Origin: Marivirga sericea
GTDB lineage: Bacteria > Bacteroidota > Bacteroidia > Cytophagales > Cyclobacteriaceae
DNA: 64,000 nt
Assembly (NCBI RefSeq): GCF_900177665.1
Contig: NZ_FXAW01000003.1
Location: 398,655 to 462,654, forward strand
Reading direction: 5' to 3'
Shown here: in pieces, positions 1 to 7,828 of the stretch
How positions within the stretch are numbered: the first letter of the stretch is position 1
Layout of the letters: each line of letters opens with the position of its first letter
The notes under the pieces: model-generated
Databases searched by the model: none
What the model was told of the DNA's origin: nothing
The model's input: the letters and a program-made list of their open reading frames with translations, nothing else
Made by a program: the position numbers and the translations under genes

Positions 1-1535
1 AGCTGATCCTACAAAAAGGATTTATGGAGGCCATCAATGATTTAACGGGAATGTTTGCCATCGCCTTCTTCGATGAAAAGGAAAGTAGCTTTTTCTTAGC
101 CAGAGACAGAATGGGGCAAAAACCTTTATACTACTATCAAAATCAGAGTATTTTGCTTTTTGCTTCTGAACTTAAAAGTTTGAAAAAACTGATGGAACTA
201 CAGAGCATTGAAGTTGCTATAAATAAAAATGCGATCTATCACTATTTATCTTTCGCCAATATTCCCGAACCTGAAACTATCTATAAAAACGTTTATGCGC
301 TACCTCCTGGCCAATTTCTGAAATACCAAAATGGCTCGCTACATTTTTCGACCTATTGGCAACATGAGTACTTGCCTAAAGAGAAAATCTCCTTTCTTGA
401 TGCGAGAATAAAACTGCAGGCCGCTATTGAAGAAGCTGTGAGAATCAGGTTGAGAGCGGATGTGCCCATAGGATTATTTTTATCAGGTGGTTGGGACAGC
501 TCAGTTATTGCTTTTGAAGCCTCCAAAACAGGTCGAGATTTGAAAGCCTTTACAGTCGAGTATCCATTTCAAACTTCCCAAAATGAAAGCCATACTGCTG
601 GAGTTACTGCTAGACAGTTTGGGCTAGATCATCAAATAATTAAAATGGATAAAAGTCCACTTGCAATGCTTGAAAAATCAATTGGCACTTTCGATCAACC
701 CCTAGCGGACAGTAGCGCACTTCCTAATTTAGCTATTGCTGAATCTGCTTCTCAACACGTTAAAGTAATGCTAAACGGAGATGGGGGTGATGAGCTCTTC
801 GGAGGCTACAGAAGATATTTTACTGCCAAAAATATTCAGAAATTAAGACTCTCCAGGTATCTGCAAAACAGCCTCCCAGTTGGGAAAAGGAGATCAAAAT
901 TAGGGTTTGTAAATAGAATTTCAAGAATCGCTAATGTACCAGCATCTGAAAGATATTTACTCTACACAACGGATATGCTGCAGGATGCCGATATCTCAAC
1001 TATCTGGAACCATCCCGAAGAAATCGCAAATCCTTCTCTTGATCTCTTGAGTCTTCATTTTGACTCCAAACTTTCTGATCTTGACCAGCTCATGCACTGG
1101 GACAGGAAATTTAACTTACTTTCTGGAATTCTAGTAAAAATGGACAGAGCAAGTATGGCTCATTCTATAGAAGCCCGTTCTCCGTTTTTAGATCATCACT
1201 TATTTGAAATAAGCAACTACCTACCAGACAATTTCAAAATATCTTGGTTTGATCGCAAGCATTTATTGAAATCAATTTATCGCAATAAGCTTCCAAGTGT
1301 TGTCACTAAAGCATCCAAGACCTCATTTGAAGCACCTTTAGATAACTGGCTGAAAAATGATTTCAAGGAGTTGCTGAAAGATTTACTTTACAATCCTCAG
1401 GCACGAGTGTACAAATATGTTAATTACACTGAAATCATGCTGCTAATGAGGCAAGTGAAATATCAAGAGCGCAATACTGATTATATCATTTATGCCTTAC
1501 TAGTTTTAGAAATGTGGCTACATGAGCACGACTAA
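1..1535 (+). CDS. asnB: asparagine synthetase (glutamine-hydrolysing), 5' end outside window
   Basis: Makes asparagine from aspartate, ATP and glutamine in the cytoplasm. The reading frame is open from the first complete codon at base 3, before the first ATG at 24. The residues around that ATG (MEAINDLTGMFAIAFFD) match the inside of the glutaminase domain, so roughly 100 N-terminal residues with the catalytic Cys lie outside the window. What remains is the end of the glutaminase domain (ARDRMGQKPLYY) and the synthetase domain with the PP-loop SGGWDSS and the GDGGDELFGGY motif. Trp inside the PP-loop is less usual than Leu, Val or Ile. AsnB paralogues are common in surface-polysaccharide clusters, but the upstream context is not visible. 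No link to the S51 genes is seen. Confidence 0.93.
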   Translation, partial: LILQKGFMEAINDLTGMFAIAFFDEKESSFFLARDRMGQKPLYYYQNQSILLFASELKSLKKLMELQSIEVAINKNAIYHYLSFANIPEPETIYKNVYALPPGQFLKYQNGSLHFSTYWQHEYLPKEKISFLDARIKLQAAIEEAVRIRLRADVPIGLFLSGGWDSSVIAFEASKTGRDLKAFTVEYPFQTSQNESHTAGVTARQFGLDHQIIKMDKSPLAMLEKSIGTFDQPLADSSALPNLAIAESASQHVKVMLNGDGGDELFGGYRRYFTAKNIQKLRLSRYLQNSLPVGKRRSKLGFVNRISRIANVPASERYLLYTTDMLQDADISTIWNHPEEIANPSLDLLSLHFDSKLSDLDQLMHWDRKFNLLSGILVKMDRASMAHSIEARSPFLDHHLFEISNYLPDNFKISWFDRKHLLKSIYRNKLPSVVTKASKTSFEAPLDNWLKNDFKELLKDLLYNPQARVYKYVNYTEIMLLMRQVKYQERNTDYIIYALLVLEMWLHEHD

Positions 1536-1580
1536 TAGTAGATCATTTGAATATTTAAAAAACTTTAGCAAAATTCGAAC

Positions 1581-2441
1581 ATGAGTTATAAAGAAGTTGA
1601 TCCGAAATCTATCAAAACACCAGAATTACATGCCTTGTTACTAGGTGCCATTGCTCCTAGACCGATAGCTTTTGCAAGCACAATTGACAAAGAAGGCAAT
1701 GTTAATTTAAGTCCGTTTAGTTTTTTTAATGTTTTTGGTTCTAATCCTCCCATTCTAATTTTCTCTCCTGCCCGCAGAGGTCGGAACAATACCACAAAGC
1801 ATTCCTACGATAATGTTAAAGAAATTGCTGAAGTGGTGATCAATATTGCTAATTATCCTATGGTGGAGCAAATGTCACTAGCCTCCACAGAATATGATAA
1901 GGGTGTTAATGAATTCGTAAAAGCAGGATTTACTCAAGCAAACTCCACCAAAGTGAAGCCCCCGCGAGTTGCTGAGTCTCCAGTAGCCTTCGAATGTAAG
2001 GTAAAACAGGTAATAGAAACAGGTGAAGATGGCGGAGCTGGAAATCTAGTGATTTGTGAAGTAATTCATATCCACATAGATGAAGAAATTTTAGATGAAA
2101 ATGGAAAAATTGACCCCTTAAAACTGGACCCCATTGGAAGGCTCGGTGGAAACTGGTACAGCCGTTCCAAAAATGCATTATTTGAAGTAGAAAAGCCACT
2201 TCAAAAGTTGGGGATTGGAGTTGATGCATTACCTAATGAGATCAAAAACAGCAGATTTTTGACTGGTAATGACTTAGGGAAACTAGGGAATATTGAGAAA
2301 ATACCTGAAAGGAAAGAACTCCAAGAAATTTCAATCAACTTTTCCTCATCTGCCAATTCTGAAGAAATACATGCTCTGGCTCATCATTTGCTTGAAGATA
2401 ATAAAGTAATGGAAGCCTGGAAAGTTCTATTGAATTTCTAA
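1581..2441 (+). CDS. flavin reductase-like (DIM6/NTAB) domain protein
   Basis: A 286-residue protein of the flavin reductase-like split-barrel family, which binds FMN and often acts as a flavin reductase or flavoredoxin. The N-terminal part shows the family pattern LLLGAIAPRPIAFASTIDKEG and LSPFSFFNVFGSNPPILIFSPA. The C-terminal part (GNLVICEVIHIHID, DPIGRLGGNWYSR) is also typical. It starts 46 bases after asnB on the same strand, so co-transcription is possible. The last 60 residues form a helical extension of unknown use. No signal peptide is visible, so it is cytoplasmic. The substrate cannot be assigned. Confidence 0.85.
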   Translation: MSYKEVDPKSIKTPELHALLLGAIAPRPIAFASTIDKEGNVNLSPFSFFNVFGSNPPILIFSPARRGRNNTTKHSYDNVKEIAEVVINIANYPMVEQMSLASTEYDKGVNEFVKAGFTQANSTKVKPPRVAESPVAFECKVKQVIETGEDGGAGNLVICEVIHIHIDEEILDENGKIDPLKLDPIGRLGGNWYSRSKNALFEVEKPLQKLGIGVDALPNEIKNSRFLTGNDLGKLGNIEKIPERKELQEISINFSSSANSEEIHALAHHLLEDNKVMEAWKVLLNF

Positions 2442-2442
2442 A

Positions 2443-2832
2443 TTATTTGAACGGATACTTACTAAATTTTACTCTTGATTGCCCGTCTTTAGTAACATGT
2501 GCAATACAGAATTGACGAGCTGATGAATTTAATCCTTTTAAGCTCAATTTGAGCTGATCTTTTGAAAGATCATCCTTCAAAAAATAGTAAACTTCAGTGG
2601 TTCCATATTTGGTATGAGGCAGTAAATCAGCGTGCTTATTCATTTCTGACCATAATGTGTCATTTACCGAAAAAACATACACACGTTGAATAGGGCCAGT
2701 ATTATTTTCATTTCTTTCAAAAGCCAACTCTTTAAAATCACCTTCTAAAGAATTTATATTTTCAGTTGTAAACAAAGAAAATAAAATTAAACTAACTACA
2801 AATATCGAAATCAATAAAATTATTCTTCTCAT
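2443..2832 (-). CDS. hypothetical single-pass membrane-anchored protein
   Basis: About 129 residues from the ATG at 2832, chosen because it places MRR directly before a hydrophobic helix (IILLISIFVVSLILFSLF). An in-frame ATG at 2862 would add ten polar residues. The rest is a small soluble domain, probably outside the inner membrane (VYVFSVNDTLWSEMNKHADLLPHTKYGTT). I do not recognise the family. It ends one base after the stop of the convergent flavin reductase gene, leaving no room for a separate terminator. Confidence 0.6.
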   Translation of the reverse strand: MRRIILLISIFVVSLILFSLFTTENINSLEGDFKELAFERNENNTGPIQRVYVFSVNDTLWSEMNKHADLLPHTKYGTTEVYYFLKDDLSKDQLKLSLKGLNSSARQFCIAHVTKDGQSRVKFSKYPFK

Positions 2833-2982
2833 ACAACTATATTTTTTTTGAACGGTATGCATAAAAAAAACCGTTCATGTATTAAACACATCAAATATAA
2901 ACTTTATGGTTATTAATATTTTAGTTAATTTGATTTAAATATTATTTTCAAACAAAGTAAACATTCAAAAAAATTGATTAAG

Positions 2983-3393
2983 ATGAATTTTAAGACCAAA
3001 AACAACCTTGACAGAGTAATTTGCATAACTGAGTATCAAAAAGATAATGATTGGATTTATTGTGATTGGGAAGGATATGCTAATGTTGATGCAGTGAAAA
3101 ACTGGGGTTTAGAGTTTGCAGATTTGGTAAAAAAGACCAAATGTGCTTACCTCCTAAATGACGACAGTAAATCTACAGGCCCTTGGACACAAGCCATGGA
3201 ATGGATTGAAACAGTTTTGATTCCAAAAGTAATTGAAGCTGGATTAAAGTACTATGCCCATGTTGTTTCCAAAAACACTTTCTCAGAAATGTCAGCTAAA
3301 GAACTTAATATGAATATCGATGGCCAATTAGAGATGGCGACATTTAAAACAGTGGAAGAAGCACAGGAGTGGCTAAAAACAAAGCAATCATGA
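2983..3393 (+). CDS. SpoIIAA/STAS-like small cytoplasmic protein
   Basis: A soluble protein of 136 residues starting at the ATG at 2983; the TTG at 2974 is a less likely start. The pattern (a beta strand DWIYCDWEGYANVDAVKNW, then LLNDDSKSTGPW, then WIETVLIPKVIEAGLKYYAHVV, and a C-terminal EEAQEWLK) resembles the SpoIIAA-like/STAS proteins common in Bacteroidota, which often have a Trp-Leu near the end. Function is unknown. No partner gene is visible; the neighbours are on the opposite strand or unrelated. Confidence 0.6.
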   Translation: MNFKTKNNLDRVICITEYQKDNDWIYCDWEGYANVDAVKNWGLEFADLVKKTKCAYLLNDDSKSTGPWTQAMEWIETVLIPKVIEAGLKYYAHVVSKNTFSEMSAKELNMNIDGQLEMATFKTVEEAQEWLKTKQS

Positions 3394-3425
3394 TATCTCT
3401 AAAGAAAGGTAGTCTGCTTTAAGGA

Positions 3426-3983
3426 CTACTTTTCTTCCTCCAAATTCACCTCACATCTTTGATTAATAATCAACTCTTTCTGCTTATCCAAAGTAAATGC
3501 AGATTTCTCAGCCTCCATTTGTTGCTGATATCCTTTTCTCAACTGCTTTCTTTTTACTGCTTCGGCAAATCTTCTGACATCATCTTTAGTCTTTAAGATT
3601 AATGAAGGAACAGTCATTAAGCTACCATCCTCATTTTTTGCAACCATTGTAAAGTAGCTAGTATTCGTATGCTTTACTAAACCTGATTTAACATTTTCTG
3701 CTATCACTTTTATACCAATAATCATACTAGAATTACCTACATAATTAACAGACGCCATCATCGACACTAATTCTCCAACTTCTACTGGCTGAAGGAAGTC
3801 TACATTATCAACCGAAACTGTGACACAATAAGCGCCACTATGCTTTGTAGCCGTAGCATAAGCTACCTTATCCATTAAAGAAAGGAGTATTCCTCCATGA
3901 ATTTTACCTCCAAAATTGGCATAAGAAGGAATCATGAGTTCAGTTATGGTGGTTTTTGAGTTTTGTGTAGACTTTGCTTTCAT
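3426..3983 (-). CDS. acyl-CoA thioesterase (hotdog fold, YciA/BACH type)
   Basis: Hydrolyses acyl-CoA to free fatty acid and CoA. The 185-residue protein has a single hotdog domain of the YciA/cytosolic acyl-CoA hydrolase type: PSYANFGGKIHGGILLSLMDKVAYATATKHSG contains the conserved N-G-x-x-HGG-x-x-x-x-x-D helix region, followed by VTVSVDNVDFLQPVEVGELV. The last 45 residues (VRRFAEAVKRKQLRKGYQQQ onward) are a charged helical tail typical of Bacteroidota members. Cytoplasmic and monocistronic. The chain-length preference cannot be read from the sequence. Confidence 0.88.
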   Translation of the reverse strand: MKAKSTQNSKTTITELMIPSYANFGGKIHGGILLSLMDKVAYATATKHSGAYCVTVSVDNVDFLQPVEVGELVSMMASVNYVGNSSMIIGIKVIAENVKSGLVKHTNTSYFTMVAKNEDGSLMTVPSLILKTKDDVRRFAEAVKRKQLRKGYQQQMEAEKSAFTLDKQKELIINQRCEVNLEEEK

Positions 3984-4123
3984 ATTTTAAGTTATGATGG
4001 AAATTAAATTTAAGGAAATTTTAGGTAAGGGACACACATTTTCTGTACTCAACATTATTGATTTTTGTTCGTTATCCGAGCAAATATTTTTTATAATCTA
4101 AGTTTAAGCAAATCAATCTATTT

Positions 4124-4888
4124 ATGCATTGTATAAAATTCTTACTTTTTGTTTCTATTCTACTATCAACAGTAAAGGCGCTGCCTCAATCTACATTAGA
4201 AAAAGCAGATCAACTCTTTGAAGAACGATGTGAAGTGATTCAGGATGAAAAAGCAAGCAGTGAAAACATTGATAAAGCTATAAACCTCTATAGCCAAAGC
4301 ACTGAAGAACCAGAAAGAACTATTGGCTTACTAAAAAGCTATGAGTTCAAAGCCTCATGGACGAAAGTATCAGAAGAAGAAAAAAGAGCCCTCTATGAAA
4401 AAGCAATCGAGCTTGCAAAAACTAAATCCGTACAATTTCCAGATAATGGTGCAATTGCCTACTGGCATGTCGCAAACTATGCCCGATGGGGAGATTTAAT
4501 TGACATTACGGAAGCTGCTCAAGAAGGTGTGATTGATGAAATCAAGAAATTAGCTGAAAAAGCAATCAACTTAGACAAAACATATAATCAAGCAGGGGCT
4601 TTGAGACTACTAGGCGGTATCCATCTAGAAGCTCCAACTATACCATTAATTCTTACTTGGCCTTCAAATGAAAAGGCTAAGCAGCTACTAACAGAAGCCT
4701 ATAGAATAGCTCCTCAGCATCCTGCAAACGCATATTTATATGCGAAAATGCTGCATATTGTAGGGAACGATAAGAAATCAAATACTATATTCCAAGAACT
4801 GATAGAAAGAGAAGAAAGAAAGCATTACTTTTTGGTTGATCAAAAATATATCCAGAAAGGGAAAGACTATTATGAGGAGAATTTTTGA
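4124..4888 (+). CDS. exported TPR-like protein
   Basis: A 254-residue protein with an N-terminal signal peptide (hydrophobic stretch FLLFVSILLSTVKALP), so it is probably periplasmic. The mature part is alpha-helical, with repeats resembling TPR units (KAINLYSQSTEEPERTIGLLKSYEF, AKQLLTEAYRIAPQHPANAYLYAKMLHIVG). The pattern recalls TRAP-transporter T-component (TatT) proteins, but no TRAP genes are nearby, so the role is open. It runs convergent to the small gene at 4892, three bases away. Confidence 0.6.
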   Translation: MHCIKFLLFVSILLSTVKALPQSTLEKADQLFEERCEVIQDEKASSENIDKAINLYSQSTEEPERTIGLLKSYEFKASWTKVSEEEKRALYEKAIELAKTKSVQFPDNGAIAYWHVANYARWGDLIDITEAAQEGVIDEIKKLAEKAINLDKTYNQAGALRLLGGIHLEAPTIPLILTWPSNEKAKQLLTEAYRIAPQHPANAYLYAKMLHIVGNDKKSNTIFQELIEREERKHYFLVDQKYIQKGKDYYEENF

Positions 4889-4891
4889 ATA

Positions 4892-5041
4892 CTAATCACC
4901 CAAAGAGTTTTTGGTGACCACATACCTATAGGCGACAATCGCCTTTTCCCATTTTTTTAGTTTTGTCAGATCTTTTTTAGCAAAACTAGGAAAAATCAAT
5001 TTATTAAATTTTGCAAGAATTTGGAAAAAAGATTTTTTCAT
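4892..5041 (-). CDS. small conserved basic protein (49 aa)
   Basis: The frame is open from 5074, but the likely start is the ATG at 5041, giving MKKSFFQILAKFNKLIFPSF and the ending AIVAYRYVVTKNSLGD. I recognise the pattern (FFQxLAKxNKLIxPS, KKxLxKxxKWxxAIxAxRYxVTKNxL) from short proteins encoded across Bacteroidota, sometimes misnamed SsrA-binding protein. Function is unknown. The N-terminal half could form an amphipathic basic helix. The start lies just past the terminator hairpin of the upstream TerB-like gene, so expression would need read-through or its own promoter. Confidence 0.6.
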   Translation of the reverse strand: MKKSFFQILAKFNKLIFPSFAKKDLTKLKKWEKAIVAYRYVVTKNSLGD

Positions 5042-5042
5042 A

Positions 5043-5070
5043 GAAAAGAGAAAGCCCCAAGATTGGGGCT
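5043..5070 (-). terminator. Rho-independent terminator of the TerB-like gene
   Basis: Perfect 8-bp stem AGCCCCAA / TTGGGGCT with a two-base loop (5053-5070). On the minus strand it is followed by the T-rich run TTTCTCTTTTC. It begins four bases past the stop of the gene at 5075. Confidence 0.8.
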
Positions 5071-5074
5071 CCAT

Positions 5075-5470
5075 TTATCTTGTCGAATACTTTCTCAGTC
5101 TATCTTTTAGTTGCTCTCTGTCACTAGTAATACTTGGATCACTATAAATACTTTTCGAAAGTTCGGCAACAGCTTTCTTTTTGTATCCTAACTTTTGAGC
5201 AATTTCTTGACAGAAAACAATTTCACTTTTATATACCTTACCATCAATTTTCATCAATTGGATGATATTGTATAAATATTCAAATCTTTGATCTTCTGAA
5301 AGCGTTTCCAAACTTTTGAAAGGCTCAGGGTTTTTCATCATCTGATAAATCTCATCTTCTGTAACCCCATTAGCCTTACCAATCTTTTCAATCAAGTTCG
5401 CTTCCTTTTCCGCCAATTCATTATCAATTGTGGCCAATTTAATTAAAATTTTTAGCTGTTCTTTTAACAT
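5075..5470 (-). CDS. TerB-like (tellurite-resistance type) protein
   Basis: An all-helical 131-residue protein resembling the TerB/DjlA-N domain: LIKLATIDNELAEKEANLIEKIGKANGVTEDEI followed by FEYLYNIIQLMKIDGKVYKSEIVFCQEIAQKLGY. The acidic D-x-E and DGK-x-x-x-x-E pattern is the metal-binding-like signature of the family. No ter operon genes are near, so a role in tellurite resistance should not be assumed. Cytoplasmic. It has its own terminator and is preceded by about 380 bases without a gene. Confidence 0.65.
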   Translation of the reverse strand: MLKEQLKILIKLATIDNELAEKEANLIEKIGKANGVTEDEIYQMMKNPEPFKSLETLSEDQRFEYLYNIIQLMKIDGKVYKSEIVFCQEIAQKLGYKKKAVAELSKSIYSDPSITSDREQLKDRLRKYSTR

Positions 5471-5852
5471 GGTTTGAATTTTAGACTTTAAGTTTTAGTA
5501 TCCTTCTATGGTATTTAATAAGCCGTAGTTGTCTGCAAATTCGGACAACCAAAGTATTTAATTTTTATTAAACGCATCTAAAGTTAATAATACTTTTGAA
5601 AAATCACATTTTTTTATCCCTTAATGTAATTATTCAGTACTTTTTAAGGAAAAATAAATTATCACCCAAATGTCAATTTGCAACTTTCAGACATTTAATA
5701 AGAATCATTTTCCTAAATTAGAACTAAACTCAATTGATACCCACGAAGTACAATTAATTGAGTGCAAAAACTTTGTTATAGATTTAATTCTAAAACGGAA
5801 GTAGATTTGATGATATCGAGCAGAAAGCTGTATTCAACAAAACAAAAAACAC
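5471..5852. other. intergenic stretch between divergent genes, no gene seen
   Basis: This 382-base AT-rich stretch separates the TerB-like gene and the hydrolase-OsmC gene, which are divergently transcribed. It must hold both promoters. I saw no open frame, no clear hairpin and no exact TTG / TAnnTTTG promoter pair. Confidence 0.5.
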
Positions 5853-7073
5853 ATGAAAAAAGAAAAAATAACATTTGAAGGTTTTATGGGAGATAAGCTT
5901 TCTGCTGAACTTCACTTTCCTGCAGATGACGCCCCTCATAATTATGTGATTTTTGCACATTGTTTTACGTGCAATAAAAACTTAAATGCAGTCAGAAATA
6001 TAATTCTGGGAATGACTAAAAAAGGTTTTGCTGTTTTAAGTTTCGACTTCACAGGATTGGGTCAAAGTGAAGGCGATTTTGCAAACACTAATTTTTCTTC
6101 CAATGTAGAGGACCTTATCAAAGCATCAGATTACTTAGAACATAATTACCAGCCTGCTACTATGTTAGTGGGTCATTCACTAGGTGGTGCAGCAGTCTTA
6201 ATGGCTGCCGCTAAGATAGCCTCTATAGCTACAATAGCAACCATCGGTGCCCCTTCTCAGCCTGATCATGTTCTTCATTTAATCGAGGACAAAAAAGAAG
6301 ATATAAAAGAGAAAGGGGAAGCTGAAGTGACAATCGGAGGTCGTCCATTTAAAATAAAAAAGCAGTTCCTAGACGACTTACAAAACAAAGATAACCTCAA
6401 AAAAATTGAAGACTTGAGAAAATCCATTTTGATACTGCACTCTCCTCAAGATCGAACGGTTGAAATTTCCAATGCTGCTGCAATTTATGAAAGAGCCCAT
6501 CATCCAAAAAGCTTTATTTCTTTAGACGGTGCAGATCACTTGTTAAGTAATAAAGAAGATTCGCTCTACGCCGGTGAAGTGATAGCAACTTGGGCTGATA
6601 GGTATGTTAAAAAACAAGATAAAAAGAAAATTTCAACCGACTCGCAAACTGTTGCATTCATAGGGAATAAAGAGCAGAAATACACTACTCAGATTGTGGC
6701 CGAAGGACATCATCTAATAGCAGATGAACCAGAAGATGTAGGAGGAAACAATTTCGGCACCTCTCCATATGGTTTGCTGACTTCCGCTTTAGCAGCTTGC
6801 ACCGCAATTACTTTAAGAATGTATGCCAACAGAAAAGAATGGGATGTTGATGAGATCTTGGTTCACGTAGATCAAGATCAGCTATATGATAAAGATAGCA
6901 AAGACTGTGAGTCAGAGAATAGCAAAATCACATTTTTTGACAGAAGCATCGAAATAAAAGGAAGTTTAGACGAAAAGCAAAGAAAGCGATTAATTGAAAT
7001 TGCCAACAAATGTCCCGTTCATAAAACACTGGAAAGCAAAATTAAAGTCGAAACAAAAGAGAAAAAAAATTGA
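5853..7073 (+). CDS. alpha/beta-hydrolase fused to OsmC-type peroxidase domain
   Basis: A two-domain 406-residue cytoplasmic protein. Residues 1-250 are an alpha/beta hydrolase with nucleophile motif GHSLGG, an acid in LHSPQDRTV and the His in DGADHLL. Residues about 265-405 are an OsmC/Ohr-like domain with both redox cysteines in context (ALAACTAITLRMYA and ANKCPVHKTLE). Such fusions are a known Bacteroidota and proteobacterial architecture. The OsmC half would reduce organic hydroperoxides, and the hydrolase half may act on a linked ester substrate, which is unknown. The gene stands alone. The left inverted repeat of the GxxExxY cassette starts immediately after its stop codon. Confidence 0.88.
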   Translation: MKKEKITFEGFMGDKLSAELHFPADDAPHNYVIFAHCFTCNKNLNAVRNIILGMTKKGFAVLSFDFTGLGQSEGDFANTNFSSNVEDLIKASDYLEHNYQPATMLVGHSLGGAAVLMAAAKIASIATIATIGAPSQPDHVLHLIEDKKEDIKEKGEAEVTIGGRPFKIKKQFLDDLQNKDNLKKIEDLRKSILILHSPQDRTVEISNAAAIYERAHHPKSFISLDGADHLLSNKEDSLYAGEVIATWADRYVKKQDKKKISTDSQTVAFIGNKEQKYTTQIVAEGHHLIADEPEDVGGNNFGTSPYGLLTSALAACTAITLRMYANRKEWDVDEILVHVDQDQLYDKDSKDCESENSKITFFDRSIEIKGSLDEKQRKRLIEIANKCPVHKTLESKIKVETKEKKN

Positions 7074-7103
7074 ACCACAAAAGAAATGGAAGAACACAAA
7101 AGG
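7074..7103 (+). repeat. left inverted repeat of the GxxExxY cassette
   Basis: The 30-base sequence starts ACCACAAAAGA and ends GAACACAAAAGG. It matches the reverse complement of 7708-7737 at 25 of 30 positions, with all differences in the central five bases. It begins directly after the stop of the hydrolase-OsmC gene. Confidence 0.75.
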
Positions 7104-7242
7104 TTTTATGCAATGCATAAAACTGAATCCCAATAGCAACCTTAACCCGTAATAGAAAAAAACAGCTTGTATTTTCTTAGAAAAATCAAAAGACATATAT
7201 TTATCTAGTAATTATTAAATATTTCAACCAAATTTTACCATT

Positions 7243-7654
7243 ATGAGCACCCACAAAAACTTTTCTAAAGGAGTTAACCTATAAAATTAACGGGGCCGCA
7301 ATTGAGGTTCATAAAGAATTAGGACCAGGCTTACTAGAGAGTGTATATCATCAATGCTTGTTATATGAATTAAAAAGTCAAAACATCAATTTTCAATCGG
7401 AACGTTTGATTGAAGTGAACTACAAAGGTTTGAACTTAGACACCAACTTAAGATGTGATTTATTAGTTGAAAATTCTATCTGCATTGAACTAAAAGCTGT
7501 TAAAGAAATCCTACCTATTCATGAAGCACAGATCATTTCGTATATGAAGCTTTTAAAAGTACCTAAAGGTATTCTCTACAACTTCAATGTATACAACCTA
7601 TACAATGACGGGCAAAAAACATTTGTCAATGAATATTTTACTTCTTTGGACTAA
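7243..7654 (+). pseudogene. GxxExxY protein (PD-(D/E)XK-like), frameshifted
   Basis: GxxExxY proteins are small PD-(D/E)XK-nuclease-like proteins of unknown function. The ATG at 7243 opens a frame (MSTHKNFSK) that hits a stop at 7282-7284. The conserved part (KELTYKINGAAIEVHKELGPG, then LLESVYHQC and the rest) continues in the next frame from 7268. One extra G in the GG at 7270-7271 explains the shift. The family motif G-L-L-E-S-V-Y and the nuclease-like core (DLLVENSICIELKA) are intact, and the C-terminus is normal. From the first in-frame ATG at 7358 only 98 residues lacking the motif would be made. It is either a real pseudogene or a sequencing error. Inverted repeats flank it. Confidence 0.8.
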
Positions 7655-7707
7655 ACGAAGAAATCAGATCAGGGAAATTTATTTTTTAAAAATAATCTTG
7701 ATTATTT

Positions 7708-7737
7708 CCTTTTGTGTTCTTTGTCCTCTTTTGTGGT
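7708..7737 (-). repeat. right inverted repeat of the GxxExxY cassette
   Basis: Forward strand starts CCTTTTGTGTTC and ends CTTTTGTGGT. It is the inverted partner of 7074-7103 and lies 54 bases past the stop of the GxxExxY frame. Confidence 0.75.
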
Positions 7738-7828
7738 AGTTAATTATTTTATTTAAAGTTCCCCACTTACCATTTCAGGTGAAACTAAAATTCTTTTCTA
7801 TCTTCAAGCAAAATTTTAGCGCTCCATT

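Noticed and set aside
1-1535. Asparagine synthetase as part of the Asp/Arg polymer system
   Set aside because: It is far from the S51 genes, no 29-nt element was seen, and such genes are common elsewhere.
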